A stretch of 50,459 nt of DNA from Rhodospirillales bacterium (GCA_903970385.1 CAJCIN010000283.1:1-50459), one strand, 5' to 3'. Shown: positions 24,563-33,557, counted from the stretch's first letter. Made by a program: numbers and translations. The notes: generated by a model from the letters alone, not told the origin.

Positions 24563-26146
24563 GTGAGCCGCACGACGGTGCGCGACGCCGTAGTTTCGTT
24601 GTTGCGCGAGGCCGGCATGACGACGGTCTTCGGCAACCCCGGTTCGACGGAGCTGCGTTTCCTGCGCTCGTGGCCGAGCGACTTCCGGTACGTGACGGCG
24701 CTTCACGAAGGCAGCGCCGTCGCGATGGCGGACGCGTACGCGCAGCTGTCGCGAAACGCGGCCTTCGTCAACCTGCACTCGGCGGGCGGACTCGGCAACG
24801 CGATGGGCAGCGTGTTCACGGCCTACAAGAATCAGACGCCGCTCGTGATCACCGCCGGCCAGCAGACCCGCGCGCTGATGCCGAACGCACCGTTCCTTTA
24901 CGCGCGGGATGCCGTCGTGATGCCGCAGCCGTACGTGAAGTGGAGCTGCGAGCCCGCACGCGCGGAAGACGTGCCCGCGGCGATCGAGCACGCGTATCAC
25001 GTCGCGATGCAACGGCCGTTCGGGCCGACGTTCGTCTCGATCCCCGAGGACGATTGGGATCGCGAGACCGTCGAGACGCCGCTGCGTCGGGTCATCGCCG
25101 ATGTCGTCGCGTCACCGGAAGGCATCGAGACGATCCTCGCGGCGCTTGCGGCGAGCGCGCGTCCCGCAATCGTCGTCGGACCCGGCGTCGACCGCGACGA
25201 TGCGAGCGCCGCTACGGTCGCACTCGCCGAGCGTCTGGGTGCCGCCGTCTACGTCTCTCCGCTCTCGAGCCGTTGCAGCTTCCCGGAGCGCCACCCGAAT
25301 TTTGCGGGTTTTCTCGCGCCCGTGCGTACGCACGTCGTCGAGCGACTGCGCGAGCACGATCTGGTCCTCGTGCTCGGTGCGCCGGTCTTCACGTACCACG
25401 TCTTCACGGACGGCCCGCCGATCGCGGAGGGAACCGTCGTCGTGCAGGTGACGGACGATCCGGACGCGGTCGCGTCGGCGGCCGCCGGCACGAGCATCGT
25501 CGCGACGCTGCGCGCGACGCTCGATGCGGTCCTCGCACGCATGCCGCCCGAGCCGCGCGCCGGATCCGGCGTCGCGCGAGCCGCTCCGAGGCCGCTCGTC
25601 GACACGCTGAGCGGCGCGCTCGCGTTACGCGCGCTCGCACACGTGCTTCCGGCCGATGCGATCGTCGTCGAAGAGGCACCCTCGCATCGCAACGCGCTCC
25701 ACGAGTACGTTCCGATCGAACGGGCAGGCACGTTCTATGCCGCCGCGAGCGGCAGCCTCGGATGGGCGCTGCCCGCAGCGGTCGGAGCGGCGCTCGCGCG
25801 TCCGTCGCGGCGCATCGTCGCGATCCTCGGCGACGGCTCGAGCATGTACGCGATCACGGCGTTGTGGACGGCCGCACGATTCGCGCTGCCGATCACGTTC
25901 GTCATCCTCGACAATGCCTCGTATGCCGCGATGAACCAATTCGGCCGCTTTCTCGGATTCGAAGGCATGCCGTCCTTCGATCTCGCGGGCTTGGATTTCG
26001 TGCGCGCCGCGGAAGCCTTCGGCGTGCGCGGCGTGCGTATCGAGCTCGCGGGCGATCTCGAGGAGGCGTTCCGCGCCTGCTTCGCATCGCCGCTGCCGAC
26101 GCTCGTCGACGTTGCGGTCGACGACGCCGCAGCGACCATCTACTAG
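24563..26146 (+). CDS. mdlC: Benzoylformate decarboxylase-like ThDP enzyme
   Basis: Thiamine-diphosphate enzyme, 527 aa, of the benzoylformate decarboxylase type (2-oxo acid to aldehyde plus CO2). The N-terminus has FGNPGSTELRF, with the serine expected in the active site, then LHEGSAVAMADAYAQ with the ThDP glutamate, and NLHSAGGLGNAMG with the first catalytic histidine. The ThDP-binding motif GDGSSMYAI ... LDN is at about residues 427-455. It starts with GTG 24563, one base after the GNAT stop. Oxalyl-CoA or phenylpyruvate decarboxylase are less likely given the N-terminal motifs. The substrate could be a branched or aromatic ketoacid. Confidence 0.9.
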   Translation: MSRTTVRDAVVSLLREAGMTTVFGNPGSTELRFLRSWPSDFRYVTALHEGSAVAMADAYAQLSRNAAFVNLHSAGGLGNAMGSVFTAYKNQTPLVITAGQQTRALMPNAPFLYARDAVVMPQPYVKWSCEPARAEDVPAAIEHAYHVAMQRPFGPTFVSIPEDDWDRETVETPLRRVIADVVASPEGIETILAALAASARPAIVVGPGVDRDDASAATVALAERLGAAVYVSPLSSRCSFPERHPNFAGFLAPVRTHVVERLREHDLVLVLGAPVFTYHVFTDGPPIAEGTVVVQVTDDPDAVASAAAGTSIVATLRATLDAVLARMPPEPRAGSGVARAAPRPLVDTLSGALALRALAHVLPADAIVVEEAPSHRNALHEYVPIERAGTFYAAASGSLGWALPAAVGAALARPSRRIVAILGDGSSMYAITALWTAARFALPITFVILDNASYAAMNQFGRFLGFEGMPSFDLAGLDFVRAAEAFGVRGVRIELAGDLEEAFRACFASPLPTLVDVAVDDAAATIY

Positions 26147-26147
26147 C

Positions 26148-26160
26148 GCGGATACGATCC
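26148..26160 (+). repeat. Short hairpin right after mdlC
   Basis: CGGAT (26148-26152) pairs with ATCCG (26156-26160) around ACG, immediately after the stop of the decarboxylase gene. There is no T tract. It may help end or protect the transcript. Confidence 0.3.
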
Positions 26161-26163
26161 GGG

Positions 26164-26210
26164 CGGAGTACGTGTTGCCCACGAACTAGCGCACGATACG
26201 TCGTACTCCG
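26164..26210. repeat. 9-bp inverted repeat with 29-nt spacer
   Basis: CGGAGTACG (26164-26172) and CGTACTCCG (26202-26210) are perfect inverted copies. They sit in front of the possible plus-strand frame at 26214 and beyond the end of the possible minus-strand frame. They could be an operator or part of a transcript end; neither is proved. Confidence 0.45.
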
Positions 26211-26304
26211 ACGAATGCGCGCGCGAACAGGTTCGCCAATCGATCTCCCGAAAGTTTGCGCGGTGGAAGAGACTTCCAAGGACAAAGTCCGAGCGATCTA
26301 CGAT

Positions 26305-26508
26305 TTACGGGCCGCCGTCGAAGAGCAAGTCTTCGCGCAGGTTCGGGCGGATCGTGACGACAGTCCGACGGCCCGCGAGGTCCTGCTCGACGCCACGCTC
26401 AACGTGGAAGCGAAGACGCAAGACGCGATCGAGATATGCCATGACTGCGAACGGCCGCACGCCGTAGATCTGCCGCACGAGCGTCGGTCGCGCGTCGGCG
26501 AGTCTCAT
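26305..26508 (-). CDS. Doubtful small protein downstream of the RsbW-like gene (67 aa)
   Basis: A minus-strand frame from ATG 26508 to the stop at 26305. The reading continues upstream without a stop into the RsbW-like gene in another frame, giving a protein-like stretch (LTPFELGPEEVDLDDVL) but no start codon there. The amino-acid composition is hydrophobic and plausible, yet the opposite strand is equally open. No family recognised. Keep as a weak candidate only. Confidence 0.3.
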   Translation of the reverse strand: MRLADARPTLVRQIYGVRPFAVMAYLDRVLRLRFHVERGVEQDLAGRRTVVTIRPNLREDLLFDGGP

Positions 26509-26573
26509 GAGAACGTCGTCGAGGTCGACTTCTTCCGGCCCCAGCTCGAACGGCGTCAGTCGGGCGAGGAGAG

Positions 26574-27020
26574 CTAAAGCTCTTCTTGCTTCGGCGCGTC
26601 GCTTCGCTCGAGCACGAGTTTCTTCGTCAAGCGAACGCGCCGTCCGCCGTCGAGAAACTGAACGCCGTCGGTCGTCTCGTGCATGATGCGCAGTCCGAAA
26701 CCACGGATCGACTCGGCCTTTCGTGGAAGGGACTCGACGTTATTCCAGCCGGCGAATCCGCCGCCCGAATCCGAGATCTCGATCGTCATCTTGCCGAACT
26801 CGAATCGTGCTCCGACGGAGATCGAACCGTTGTCGGAGCGTCCGTGTTCTACGGCGTTCGCGAGCGCCTCGCCGACCGCTAACTCCAAATCTTGGAGTTG
26901 CGCACCCGCGAATCCGGCGGCCCGAGCAAACGCGACGATGGCGCCGCGGGCAATAGACGCTGACCCCTCGACATTGGGATACATCGCCTGGTGAAGCAGC
27001 ATCGACGAGGAGATACCCAT
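26574..27020 (-). CDS. Anti-sigma regulatory factor / serine kinase, RsbW-like
   Basis: A 148-residue GHKL-type ATPase of the RsbW/SpoIIAB family, which binds a sigma factor or phosphorylates an anti-anti-sigma factor. The N box is ELAVGEALANAVEHG, the G1 box ISDSGGGF, and the G2 box RGFGLRIM. The start ATG at 27020 has AGGA 5 nt upstream on the minus strand. No STAS anti-anti-sigma gene or sigma factor is adjacent. The CHASE3-SpoIIE phosphatase at 12816 is a possible antagonist elsewhere in the window. Confidence 0.9.
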   Translation of the reverse strand: MGISSSMLLHQAMYPNVEGSASIARGAIVAFARAAGFAGAQLQDLELAVGEALANAVEHGRSDNGSISVGARFEFGKMTIEISDSGGGFAGWNNVESLPRKAESIRGFGLRIMHETTDGVQFLDGGRRVRLTKKLVLERSDAPKQEEL

Positions 27021-27083
27021 AAGTCCTACTACTAACCGAAAGACCAGGTATGCTGCGTCACTCGTGAGCTACGGACGAAGACG

Positions 27084-27554
27084 TTACAGCCCGAGCTCGC
27101 CGAGGCTCGGGTGGTCGTCCGGACGCGGCTCGTCCCGGTTCCATCGGAAGAGGCGATCCGGTTCGGCCAGCGGGACGTCGTTGATGCTCGCGTGCCGCAC
27201 GCGCATCAGGCCGTTCTCGTCGAACTCCCAGTTCTCGTTGCCGTACGCGCGAGACCAGCGGCCCGCGGCGTCGTGGTATTCGTACGCGAAGCGCACCGCG
27301 ATCCGATCGTCGCCGAAGGCCCACAGCTCCTTGACGAGCCGGTACTCGAGCTCGGCCGCCCATTTGCGCGTCAGGAACGCGACGATCTCTTCGCGGCCCG
27401 TCACGAACTCCGAGCGATTGCGCCAACGGCTGTCCTCGGTGTACGCGAGCGAGACGCGCACGGGATCGCACGTGTTCCAACCATTCTCGGCGGCGCGCAC
27501 TTTTGCGATCGCCGAATCGCGCGTGAACGGCGGGAGCGGAGGTCGGGCGTTCAT
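27084..27554 (-). CDS. DUF1348 / NTF2-like (SnoaL-fold) protein
   Basis: A 156-residue protein with the DUF1348 pattern: [20 protein letters not shown], then [21 protein letters not shown], and a C-terminal REASIN-like stretch (RVRHASIND). The family folds as an NTF2-like cone; its function is unknown. ATG at 27554 overlaps the decarboxylase stop (ATGA), which fixes the start; 18 more in-frame residues upstream belong to the shadow of that gene. Confidence 0.85.
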   Translation of the reverse strand: MNARPPLPPFTRDSAIAKVRAAENGWNTCDPVRVSLAYTEDSRWRNRSEFVTGREEIVAFLTRKWAAELEYRLVKELWAFGDDRIAVRFAYEYHDAAGRWSRAYGNENWEFDENGLMRVRHASINDVPLAEPDRLFRWNRDEPRPDDHPSLGELGL

Positions 27555-28984
27555 ACGTTCGCGTTCGCCATGTTCGCCGTCGTCGCCGCCTCGCGCAGCA
27601 AGCGCCATCCGGCCGCGACGTCGCCGAGCGTCGTGCGTTCGTTCCCGATCGCGATGCGGATCGCGACGCGGCCGTTCAGCTTGGTCGTCGAGAAATAGGC
27701 TTCGCCCGACGCGTTGACGCGGTCGACGATCGCGAGGTTGTGCGCGTCGAGCGCGTCACCGCCGTCGACGTCCGCCGGCTCGTGCCGGAAACACACGACC
27801 GAGAGCGGATGCGGCGCGACGACGATCCACGCCGGCTCGGCCTCCACCCACGTCGCGAACGTTTGCGCGAGCGCGACGTGCCCGCGCAACAGGTCGCGCA
27901 TGCGGTTCGCGCCGAGGTGGCGGATCGCGAACCACAATTTGAGCGCGCGAAACCGGCGTCCGAGTTGCAGACCGTAGTCCATGTAGTTGCGCACGTCGCC
28001 GTCTGACGTCACGAGATAGTCGGCGACGAGACTGAACGTGCGCCGGAGATTCTCCATATCGCGCACGTAGAGCACGGAGAGATCGATCGGGACGAAGAGC
28101 CACTTGTGCGGGTTCACGACGAGCGAATCGGCGAACTCGCAGCCGGCGAGCAGCGTACGAAACTCGGGCACGATCGCCGCGGGGCCGGCGTACGACGCGT
28201 CGACGTGCAGCCACGCAGCGTAACGCCGCGCGATCTCCGCGATCGCCGGCACCGGGTCCGACGAGGTCGTCGACGTCGTCCCGACCGTCGCGGCGACGCA
28301 CATCGGACGCATGCCGCGCGCGACGTCCGCCGCCAGCGCCGCTTCGAGGGCGTCCGGCCGCATCGCGAAGGCATCGTCGCAGGCGATCTTCACGACGTTC
28401 GCGCGACCGATGCCGAGCGCGATCGCGGCCTTCTCGACGTGCGAATGCGTGTGATCGGTAACGTACACGCGGAGCGGCGGGAGATCGGACCGTCCGCCCA
28501 TGCCGCGATCGCGGATCTCGAGGCCGAGCGCTTCGCGCGCCGCGGCGAGGGCCGTGAAGCCGGCGATCGATGCGGTATCGTAGACGATCCCGTGCAGGCC
28601 GTCGTCGAGGCCGAGCAGCGTGCGCAACCACACGAGAACGACTTCTTCGAGCTCGGTTGCCGCGGGCGACGTCCGCCAGAGCATCGCGTTGACGTCGAGT
28701 GCGGCGGCCAGCGCTTCGGCGACGACTGCCGCCGGCGTCGCGCTGATCGAGAAGTGCGCGAAAAAGCGCGGATGGTTCCAATGCGTGATGCCCGGCAGCA
28801 CGAGCGATTCGAAGTCGGCGAAGATCGTCTCGAATGCCTCGCCGTCTTTCGGCGCTTCCGCGGGCAACGCGCGATGCAGATCGCCCGGCCGCGCGCGGGA
28901 GAGCACGGGATAGCGCTCGGGATGCCGGTAGTAGTCGTCGATCCAGCGAGCGGCGCGATCGAAGGCGCTTAGGAGATCGTCCAA
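27551..28984 (-). CDS. PLP-dependent decarboxylase, aromatic-L-amino-acid type
   Basis: Group II PLP decarboxylase, 477 aa, removing the carboxyl group of aromatic or related amino acids. Typical blocks are [12 protein letters not shown] near residue 80, [27 protein letters not shown] with the PLP aspartate, and [12 protein letters not shown], whose lysine binds PLP. There is no ATG near the expected N-terminus; TTG at 28984, inside the 3' end of the small Sm-like gene, gives the right length and implies coupling. The ORF extends much further upstream only as a shadow. The substrate (Trp, Tyr, Phe, Dopa or Glu-like) cannot be told. Confidence 0.9.
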   Translation of the reverse strand: MDDLLSAFDRAARWIDDYYRHPERYPVLSRARPGDLHRALPAEAPKDGEAFETIFADFESLVLPGITHWNHPRFFAHFSISATPAAVVAEALAAALDVNAMLWRTSPAATELEEVVLVWLRTLLGLDDGLHGIVYDTASIAGFTALAAAREALGLEIRDRGMGGRSDLPPLRVYVTDHTHSHVEKAAIALGIGRANVVKIACDDAFAMRPDALEAALAADVARGMRPMCVAATVGTTSTTSSDPVPAIAEIARRYAAWLHVDASYAGPAAIVPEFRTLLAGCEFADSLVVNPHKWLFVPIDLSVLYVRDMENLRRTFSLVADYLVTSDGDVRNYMDYGLQLGRRFRALKLWFAIRHLGANRMRDLLRGHVALAQTFATWVEAEPAWIVVAPHPLSVVCFRHEPADVDGGDALDAHNLAIVDRVNASGEAYFSTTKLNGRVAIRIAIGNERTTLGDVAAGWRLLREAATTANMANANV

Positions 28985-29169
28985 ATGCCGACGATCTCGT
29001 GGATGTAGATCGTCGCACCTTCTTCGCCGGGCCGCTTGAGAAAGACCGAGAGCGACTGCTCGGAGAGCAGCTCGGTCCGAAGCTCGCCCACGAGTTCCGA
29101 CGCGTCGTCGAGTCGCACGCGAACGCGGTGCCCCGCGTACGAGCGCAGTTCCGAAACGTCCACCGTCAT
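28969..29169 (-). CDS. Small Sm-like (SH3-barrel) protein (66 aa)
   Basis: A 66-residue protein whose beta pattern (SYAGHRVRVRLDDASELVGELR ... [12 protein letters not shown]) resembles an Sm/LSm-type small barrel: an Sm1-like strand pair with a Gly, then a late strand. ATG at 29169 has GGCGG 9 nt upstream; a further ATG at 29184 is possible. The decarboxylase start lies in its last codons, so the two are translationally coupled. The fold assignment is visual. It could bind RNA, nucleotides or a protein partner. Confidence 0.6.
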   Translation of the reverse strand: MTVDVSELRSYAGHRVRVRLDDASELVGELRTELLSEQSLSVFLKRPGEEGATIYIHEIVGIWTIS

Positions 29170-29309
29170 GCACCCGCCATACACTGTCGTGGACGCCCGA
29201 GCCCGAGAGGGAGTTCCTTCGATCGCGACGCTCGGCGACCGGAGTCACCGAAGCCGCCGCGAACATCCCCTACATTGGCGTCACCTGACGTCCGCGCGGA
29301 GGCAGCTCG

Positions 29310-30362
29310 ATGAAATACCGGACCTATCCCAAGACCGACATCACCGTCAGCGTCGTCGGCTTCGGGCTCTGGACGACCTCGACCGGCTGGTGGGGGACGT
29401 TCACGGACGACGACGCCGTCGGCCTGATGCACGAGGCGCTCGACGCCGGCATCACGCTCTACGACGCCGCCGATACGTACGGAAACGGCCGGAGCGAAGA
29501 GCAGCTCGGCAAGGCATTCGCCGACCGGCGCGACCGCGTCGTCTATTCGACGAAGTTCGGCTACGATTTCTACACGTATGCGGGCGAGCGCAAGGGCCAG
29601 CAAGAGATCCCGCACGATTTCTCGCCGGCGTTCGTACGCTACGCGCTCGAACAGTCGCTGCGGCGTCTGCAGACGGACGTGATCGACATCTATTCGATCC
29701 ACAACGCGCATCTGACCGAGATCGAAAACGACGAGCTCTTCGCATTGCTCGAGTCGTTCAAGACCGAAGGCAAGATCAAGTCGTACGGCACGGCGCTCGG
29801 GCCCGCGATCGGCTGGCTCGTCGAAGGCTGCGAATCGTCGCGCCGCCGCAACGTGACGAACGTGCAGATGATCTACAACGCGCTCGAGCAGTTCCCGGGC
29901 AACGAGATGATCCGCGCGGCGAACGAAGCGAATGCCGACACGGGCTTCCAGATCCGCGTGCCGCATTCGAGCGGGATGCTCGAGGGCAAGTACACGGTCG
30001 ACACCGTGTTTCCGGCCGGCGACCATCGCAATCATCGCCCGAAACAGTGGCTCATCAACGGCGTCAAGAAAATCGAAACGCTCCGCTTCCTCGAGGAGCC
30101 CGGCCGCACGCTCGGACAGGCCGCGATCCAGTGGCTGCTCGCAGAACCGCGCGTCATGTCGGTGCTGCCGAACATCTACGATCGCGAACAGGTGCTCGAA
30201 TTCGCGGCCGCCTCCGACACGCCGCCGCTCTCGAGCGCGGAGCTCGCGCGCGTGTCCGAATTGTTCGCGGAGAACTTCGGCGTGACCGAAGAACCCGGCC
30301 GGTACAAGGGCACGATGTCGTACGACGACGTCGCGAAGACGCCCGAGACGGCGTCCGTCTAG
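29310..30362 (+). CDS. Aldo/keto reductase
   Basis: NAD(P)H-dependent oxidoreductase of the AKR superfamily, 350 aa, TIM barrel. The catalytic set is visible: Asp in YDAADTYGNGRSEEQLG, Tyr of TYGNG, Lys in YSTKFGYD, and His in YSIHNAH. ATG at 29310 has a strong GGAGG 7 nt upstream. A RidA gene follows after 14 nt. The substrate cannot be derived; members act on sugars, aldehydes or ketones. Confidence 0.93.
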   Translation: MKYRTYPKTDITVSVVGFGLWTTSTGWWGTFTDDDAVGLMHEALDAGITLYDAADTYGNGRSEEQLGKAFADRRDRVVYSTKFGYDFYTYAGERKGQQEIPHDFSPAFVRYALEQSLRRLQTDVIDIYSIHNAHLTEIENDELFALLESFKTEGKIKSYGTALGPAIGWLVEGCESSRRRNVTNVQMIYNALEQFPGNEMIRAANEANADTGFQIRVPHSSGMLEGKYTVDTVFPAGDHRNHRPKQWLINGVKKIETLRFLEEPGRTLGQAAIQWLLAEPRVMSVLPNIYDREQVLEFAAASDTPPLSSAELARVSELFAENFGVTEEPGRYKGTMSYDDVAKTPETASV

Positions 30363-30376
30363 CCGCTTCGGCACGC

Positions 30377-30754
30377 ATGATCGAAAAGGTACTCACCGCC
30401 GAGGCGCCCGCGCCGATCGGCCCGTACAATCAAGCGATCCGCGCGGGCGACTTCCTCTTCTGCAGCGGTCAGATTCCGCTCGACGTCGCGACGGGCGAAC
30501 TCGTGCCGGGCGACATCGTCGCGCAGACGCATCAGGTGATGAAGAACGTCCGCGCCGTGTTGGCGGCAGGACAAGCGACGTTCGCGAACGTCGTCAAAAC
30601 GACGATCTTCCTCGTCGACATGAACGACTTCGCCGCGGTCAACGGCGCGTACGGCACGTACTTCACGGAGGTCGCGCCCGCCCGATCCACGGTGGCGGTC
30701 GCGGCTCTCCCGCGCGGCTCGCGCGTGGAGATCGAGGTCGTCGCCCACCTGTAG
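30377..30754 (+). CDS. ridA: RidA/YjgF family enamine/imine deaminase
   Basis: A 125-residue protein with the RidA pattern APAPIGPYNQAI at the start, LFCSGQIPLD, and the arginine motif ARSTVAVAALPRGSRVEIE near the end, which is the catalytic Arg site. RidA proteins hydrolyse reactive 2-aminoacrylate-type intermediates made by PLP enzymes. ATG at 30377 is 14 nt after the aldo/keto reductase. Convergent with fumC, whose stop is 25 nt away. PLP enzymes elsewhere in the window (3530, 27551) are possible sources of its substrates. Confidence 0.95.
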   Translation: MIEKVLTAEAPAPIGPYNQAIRAGDFLFCSGQIPLDVATGELVPGDIVAQTHQVMKNVRAVLAAGQATFANVVKTTIFLVDMNDFAAVNGAYGTYFTEVAPARSTVAVAALPRGSRVEIEVVAHL

Positions 30755-30779
30755 CGAGCGACGCCTCGATCGCTGCGAT

Positions 30780-32201
30780 TTACGAGTGCGTCATGTCCTT
30801 CGGGACGACGAACGTGTCGAATTCTTCGCTCGAGACGTAGCCGAGGCCGAGCGCGGCTTCCTTGAGCGTCGACTTGTCCTTGTGCGCCTTCTTCGCGATC
30901 TCGGCGGCCTTGTCGTAACCGATCTTCGGCGAGAGCGCCGTGACGGTCATGAGCGACTCCGAGAGATACTTCGCGATGATGTCCTCGTTCGCGACGAGCC
31001 CCTCGATGCAGTGGACGCGGAACATCGTGCACGCGTCGCGCAGCAGCGTCGTCGAGTGCAAGAAATTGTAGATCATCACCGGGTTGAATACGTTGAGTTC
31101 GAAATTGCCCTGCGATGCGCCGAAGCCGATGGCGGCGTCGTTACCGAACACCTGGACGACGACCATCGTGACGGCCTCGCACTGCGTCGGGTTCACCTTG
31201 CCCGGCATGATCGAGCTGCCCGGCTCGTTCTCGGGGAGCGAGAGCTCGCCGATGCCCGCGCGTGGTCCGCTGCCGAGCCACCGAACGTCGTTCGCGATCT
31301 TCATCAGCGCGGCGCCGAGTTGCTTGAGCGAGCCCGACGCGAACACGAAGTCGTCGTGCGACGCGAGCGCGGTGAATTTGTTCGGATGCGAACGGAACGC
31401 CATGCCCGTGAGCTCCGCGATCTTCTTCGCCGCGCGATCCGCGAACTCGGGGTGCGCGTTGAGCCCGGTGCCGACCGCCGTGCCGCCGATCGCGAGGTCG
31501 TAGATGTGATCGGTGGCTTCACCGATCGCGACGAGCGCGCGATCGAGTTGGTTCACGTAGCCGGAGAACTCTTGGCCGAGCGTGAGCGGCGTCGCGTCCT
31601 GGAGATGCGTGCGGCCGACCTTCACGATGTTCGTCCACTGCTTCGCCTTGACGTCGAGCGCGTCGCGCAGCTTCTTCACCGCGGGCAACATGTCGACGAC
31701 GGCTTCCGCGGCGGCCATGTGCATCGCCGTCGGGAACGTGTCGTTCGACGACTGCGACATGTTGACGTGATCGTTCGGATGCACGGGCTTCTTCGAGCCC
31801 ATCTCGCCGCCCGCGAGTTCGATCGCGCGATTCGAGATGACCTCGTTCACGTTCATGTTCGTCTGCGTGCCGGAGCCCGTCTGCCAGACGCGGAGCGGAA
31901 AGTGCGCGTCGAGCTTGCCCGCGATCACTTCGTCCGCCGCGCGCACGATCAGATCCGTCTTCTCGGCGTCGAGCTTCCCGAGATCTTTGTTGACGAGCGC
32001 CGCCGCCTTCTTCAGCGTCGCCATGGCCTTGACGACCTGGCGCGGCATGACGTCGCGCGGCGTCGTGCCGTCGCCGATGTCGAAGTTGACGAGCGAGCGC
32101 GCGGCTTGCGCGCCGTAATATTTGTCGGTCGGGACCTGAACGGCACCCATCGAGTCGGTTTCGGTGCGCGTCGCGCTCCCGTTGGTCGTGATCGTAGACA
32201 T
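30780..32201 (-). CDS. fumC: Fumarate hydratase class II (FumC)
   Basis: Class II fumarase of the TCA cycle, 473 aa, with no iron-sulfur cluster. The superfamily signature [11 protein letters not shown] is intact, as are [28 protein letters not shown] and [12 protein letters not shown] in order. ATG at 32201 has GGGAAGAA upstream; 148 further in-frame codons lie over intergenic DNA and the opposite gene and are not coding. The adenylosuccinate-lyase relatives lack these blocks. A 9-bp hairpin lies 43 nt upstream of its start. Confidence 0.97.
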   Translation of the reverse strand: MSTITTNGSATRTETDSMGAVQVPTDKYYGAQAARSLVNFDIGDGTTPRDVMPRQVVKAMATLKKAAALVNKDLGKLDAEKTDLIVRAADEVIAGKLDAHFPLRVWQTGSGTQTNMNVNEVISNRAIELAGGEMGSKKPVHPNDHVNMSQSSNDTFPTAMHMAAAEAVVDMLPAVKKLRDALDVKAKQWTNIVKVGRTHLQDATPLTLGQEFSGYVNQLDRALVAIGEATDHIYDLAIGGTAVGTGLNAHPEFADRAAKKIAELTGMAFRSHPNKFTALASHDDFVFASGSLKQLGAALMKIANDVRWLGSGPRAGIGELSLPENEPGSSIMPGKVNPTQCEAVTMVVVQVFGNDAAIGFGASQGNFELNVFNPVMIYNFLHSTTLLRDACTMFRVHCIEGLVANEDIIAKYLSESLMTVTALSPKIGYDKAAEIAKKAHKDKSTLKEAALGLGYVSSEEFDTFVVPKDMTHS

Positions 32202-32242
32202 GGCGGTTTCTTCCCGCGCCCACGAGCGGATTCCACCCGCGC

Positions 32243-32265
32243 AGGCCCCGGCCGGTCCGGGGCCT
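32243..32265. repeat. GC-rich 9-bp hairpin between fumC and the 32311 gene
   Basis: AGGCCCCGG (32243-32251) and CCGGGGCCT (32257-32265) form a perfect stem with a CCGGT loop. On the plus strand only TTT follows. It lies in the divergent 109-nt intergenic region, 42 nt from the fumC start and 46 nt before 32311. It could be an operator, a leader structure or a terminator for unknown antisense transcription. Confidence 0.55.
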
Positions 32266-32310
32266 TTCGCCCCGAGAAGTACCGGGTGCGCGAACGCGAA
32301 TGAGCGGTCC

Positions 32311-32724
32311 ATGATCGACGCGTTGACGAGCGCCCTTTTCTCGGCGCTGCTCGAGCCGACCGACCCGCCGGCGACGGCCGGCGGCGTGCGCGTCGCGCAG
32401 ACGGTCACGGGCGGCGATGCCGCGGTCCTCAAGCGTGCCGCGACGCTCCTCGCGGAGCTGCAAGCCGGAACGATCGATCGCAACGAACTCTCGACCGACC
32501 TCAGCGCGGAATACACGAAGACGGTGCTCTCCGAGACGCAGAAGACGCTGCCTTCCGGCGAACCCGAGACGATCGTGCAGATTCGCAAGAATCGCGTCGG
32601 CGGGGATACGACGTACGTGTTTCGCGTGAAGTGGGCGCAAGGCACGCTCGACTACACGTTCTCGTTCGACGACACGACGTTCGAGATCGTGAAGCTGTAC
32701 TTCCGCACCGGGCCGCCGAACTGA
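32311..32724 (+). CDS. Unknown protein, possible DUF3887-like (137 aa)
   Basis: A 137-residue protein from ATG 32311. It has an N-terminal helix (residues 1-20), then a helical [25 protein letters not shown] segment and a C-terminal beta sheet ([23 protein letters not shown] ... [18 protein letters not shown]). The layout resembles DUF3887/NTF2-like modules found in front of hydrolases, and a formamidase-like alpha/beta hydrolase follows directly. No signal peptide. Function unknown. Confidence 0.75.
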   Translation: MIDALTSALFSALLEPTDPPATAGGVRVAQTVTGGDAAVLKRAATLLAELQAGTIDRNELSTDLSAEYTKTVLSETQKTLPSGEPETIVQIRKNRVGGDTTYVFRVKWAQGTLDYTFSFDDTTFEIVKLYFRTGPPN

Positions 32725-33557
32725 CCGCTCCCGTCTACGGCGTCTACTCGCAGCGCGAGCTCGACGCTCAGTACGACACGTCGGTGCCGGTCGCCGGAAA
32801 CGTCGCTCCGTATCTCGAGCGGTTCGCGGCCGAGAGCGCGACGACGAAAGCGGCGTTCGCGCACGAAGCGAACCTGCGCTACGGCTCGCACGAGCGCGAG
32901 ACGATCGACTATTTCCCAGCGACGCCGGGTGCGCCGCTCTTCGTCTGGGTGCACGGCGGCTACTGGCGGCGGCTCTCGAAAGACGATAACGCGTTCGTCG
33001 CGGGCGTGCCGCTTCGCGCGGGTGCCGCCGTCGCGCTCGTCAACTATCCGCTCGCACCCGAGGCCGATCTCGATCGCATCGTCGCATCGGTGCGCTCCGC
33101 GCACGCCTTCGCGCTCGCGCGCGCGTCGGGCGACGGTGCGTTCCCGGCGCGCGTCGTTGCGGGCGGCCACTCCGTCGGCGCGCAACTCGCGGCCGCGATC
33201 GCGGCGACGAGCTCGCTCGACGGTTTGCTCACGCTGAGCGGGCTGTACGATCTCGAGCCCGTTCGCCGTTCGAACGTCAACGAGACGATCGCGATGGACG
33301 AGGCGACCGCCGCGCGTCACTCACCGCTCCTCGTACCGCCCGCGCGCGCGAGCGCGCTCGTCGCCGCCGTGGGCGAACGCGAGCAAGACGAGTTCCATCG
33401 CCAGCAACGCGCGTACGCCGCGGCGTGGCGCGCGTGGGGCGGCGACGTCACCGAAATCGACGAACCGGGCGACGACCACTTCTCGATCGTTCTCCGCTTG
33501 CTCCACGACGACGACGCGCTCTCCGGTGCGCTACGAACGCTGCTGACCGGACGCTGA
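32721..33557 (+). CDS. Alpha/beta hydrolase, kynurenine-formamidase-like
   Basis: An alpha/beta hydrolase of about 278 aa. The oxyanion motif HGGYW, the nucleophile elbow GGHSVGAQLA and a C-terminal DDHFS with the histidine are all present. HGGYW is typical of arylformamidase/KynB-like esterases, which open N-formylkynurenine; other small esterases share it. There is no ATG, GTG or TTG between the preceding stop and the start of the homologous region. A CTG at 32721, overlapping the upstream TGA, is the likeliest start; GTG at 32631 is the alternative. It overlaps the convergent NmrA-like gene by 27 nt. Confidence 0.82.
   Translation: MTAPVYGVYSQRELDAQYDTSVPVAGNVAPYLERFAAESATTKAAFAHEANLRYGSHERETIDYFPATPGAPLFVWVHGGYWRRLSKDDNAFVAGVPLRAGAAVALVNYPLAPEADLDRIVASVRSAHAFALARASGDGAFPARVVAGGHSVGAQLAAAIAATSSLDGLLTLSGLYDLEPVRRSNVNETIAMDEATAARHSPLLVPPARASALVAAVGEREQDEFHRQQRAYAAAWRAWGGDVTEIDEPGDDHFSIVLRLLHDDDALSGALRTLLTGR

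Larger units (their letters stand above)
26147..26573. other. 427-nt stretch with no clear gene
   Basis: Between the decarboxylase (plus) and the RsbW-like gene (minus). Two alternative frames are open: plus, ATG 26214 or GTG 26263 to 26577 (up to 121 aa, Asp/Glu/Arg-rich with a CHDC pair); minus, a frame running from inside the RsbW-like gene to 26305 with its only ATG at 26508. Base composition by codon position does not choose between them. The first 65 bases hold two inverted repeats. Confidence 0.5.

Noticed and set aside
30755-30779. Terminator between ridA and fumC
   Set aside because: Only a 5-bp stem (AGCGA/TCGCT) with an 8-nt loop and no T tract; not convincing.
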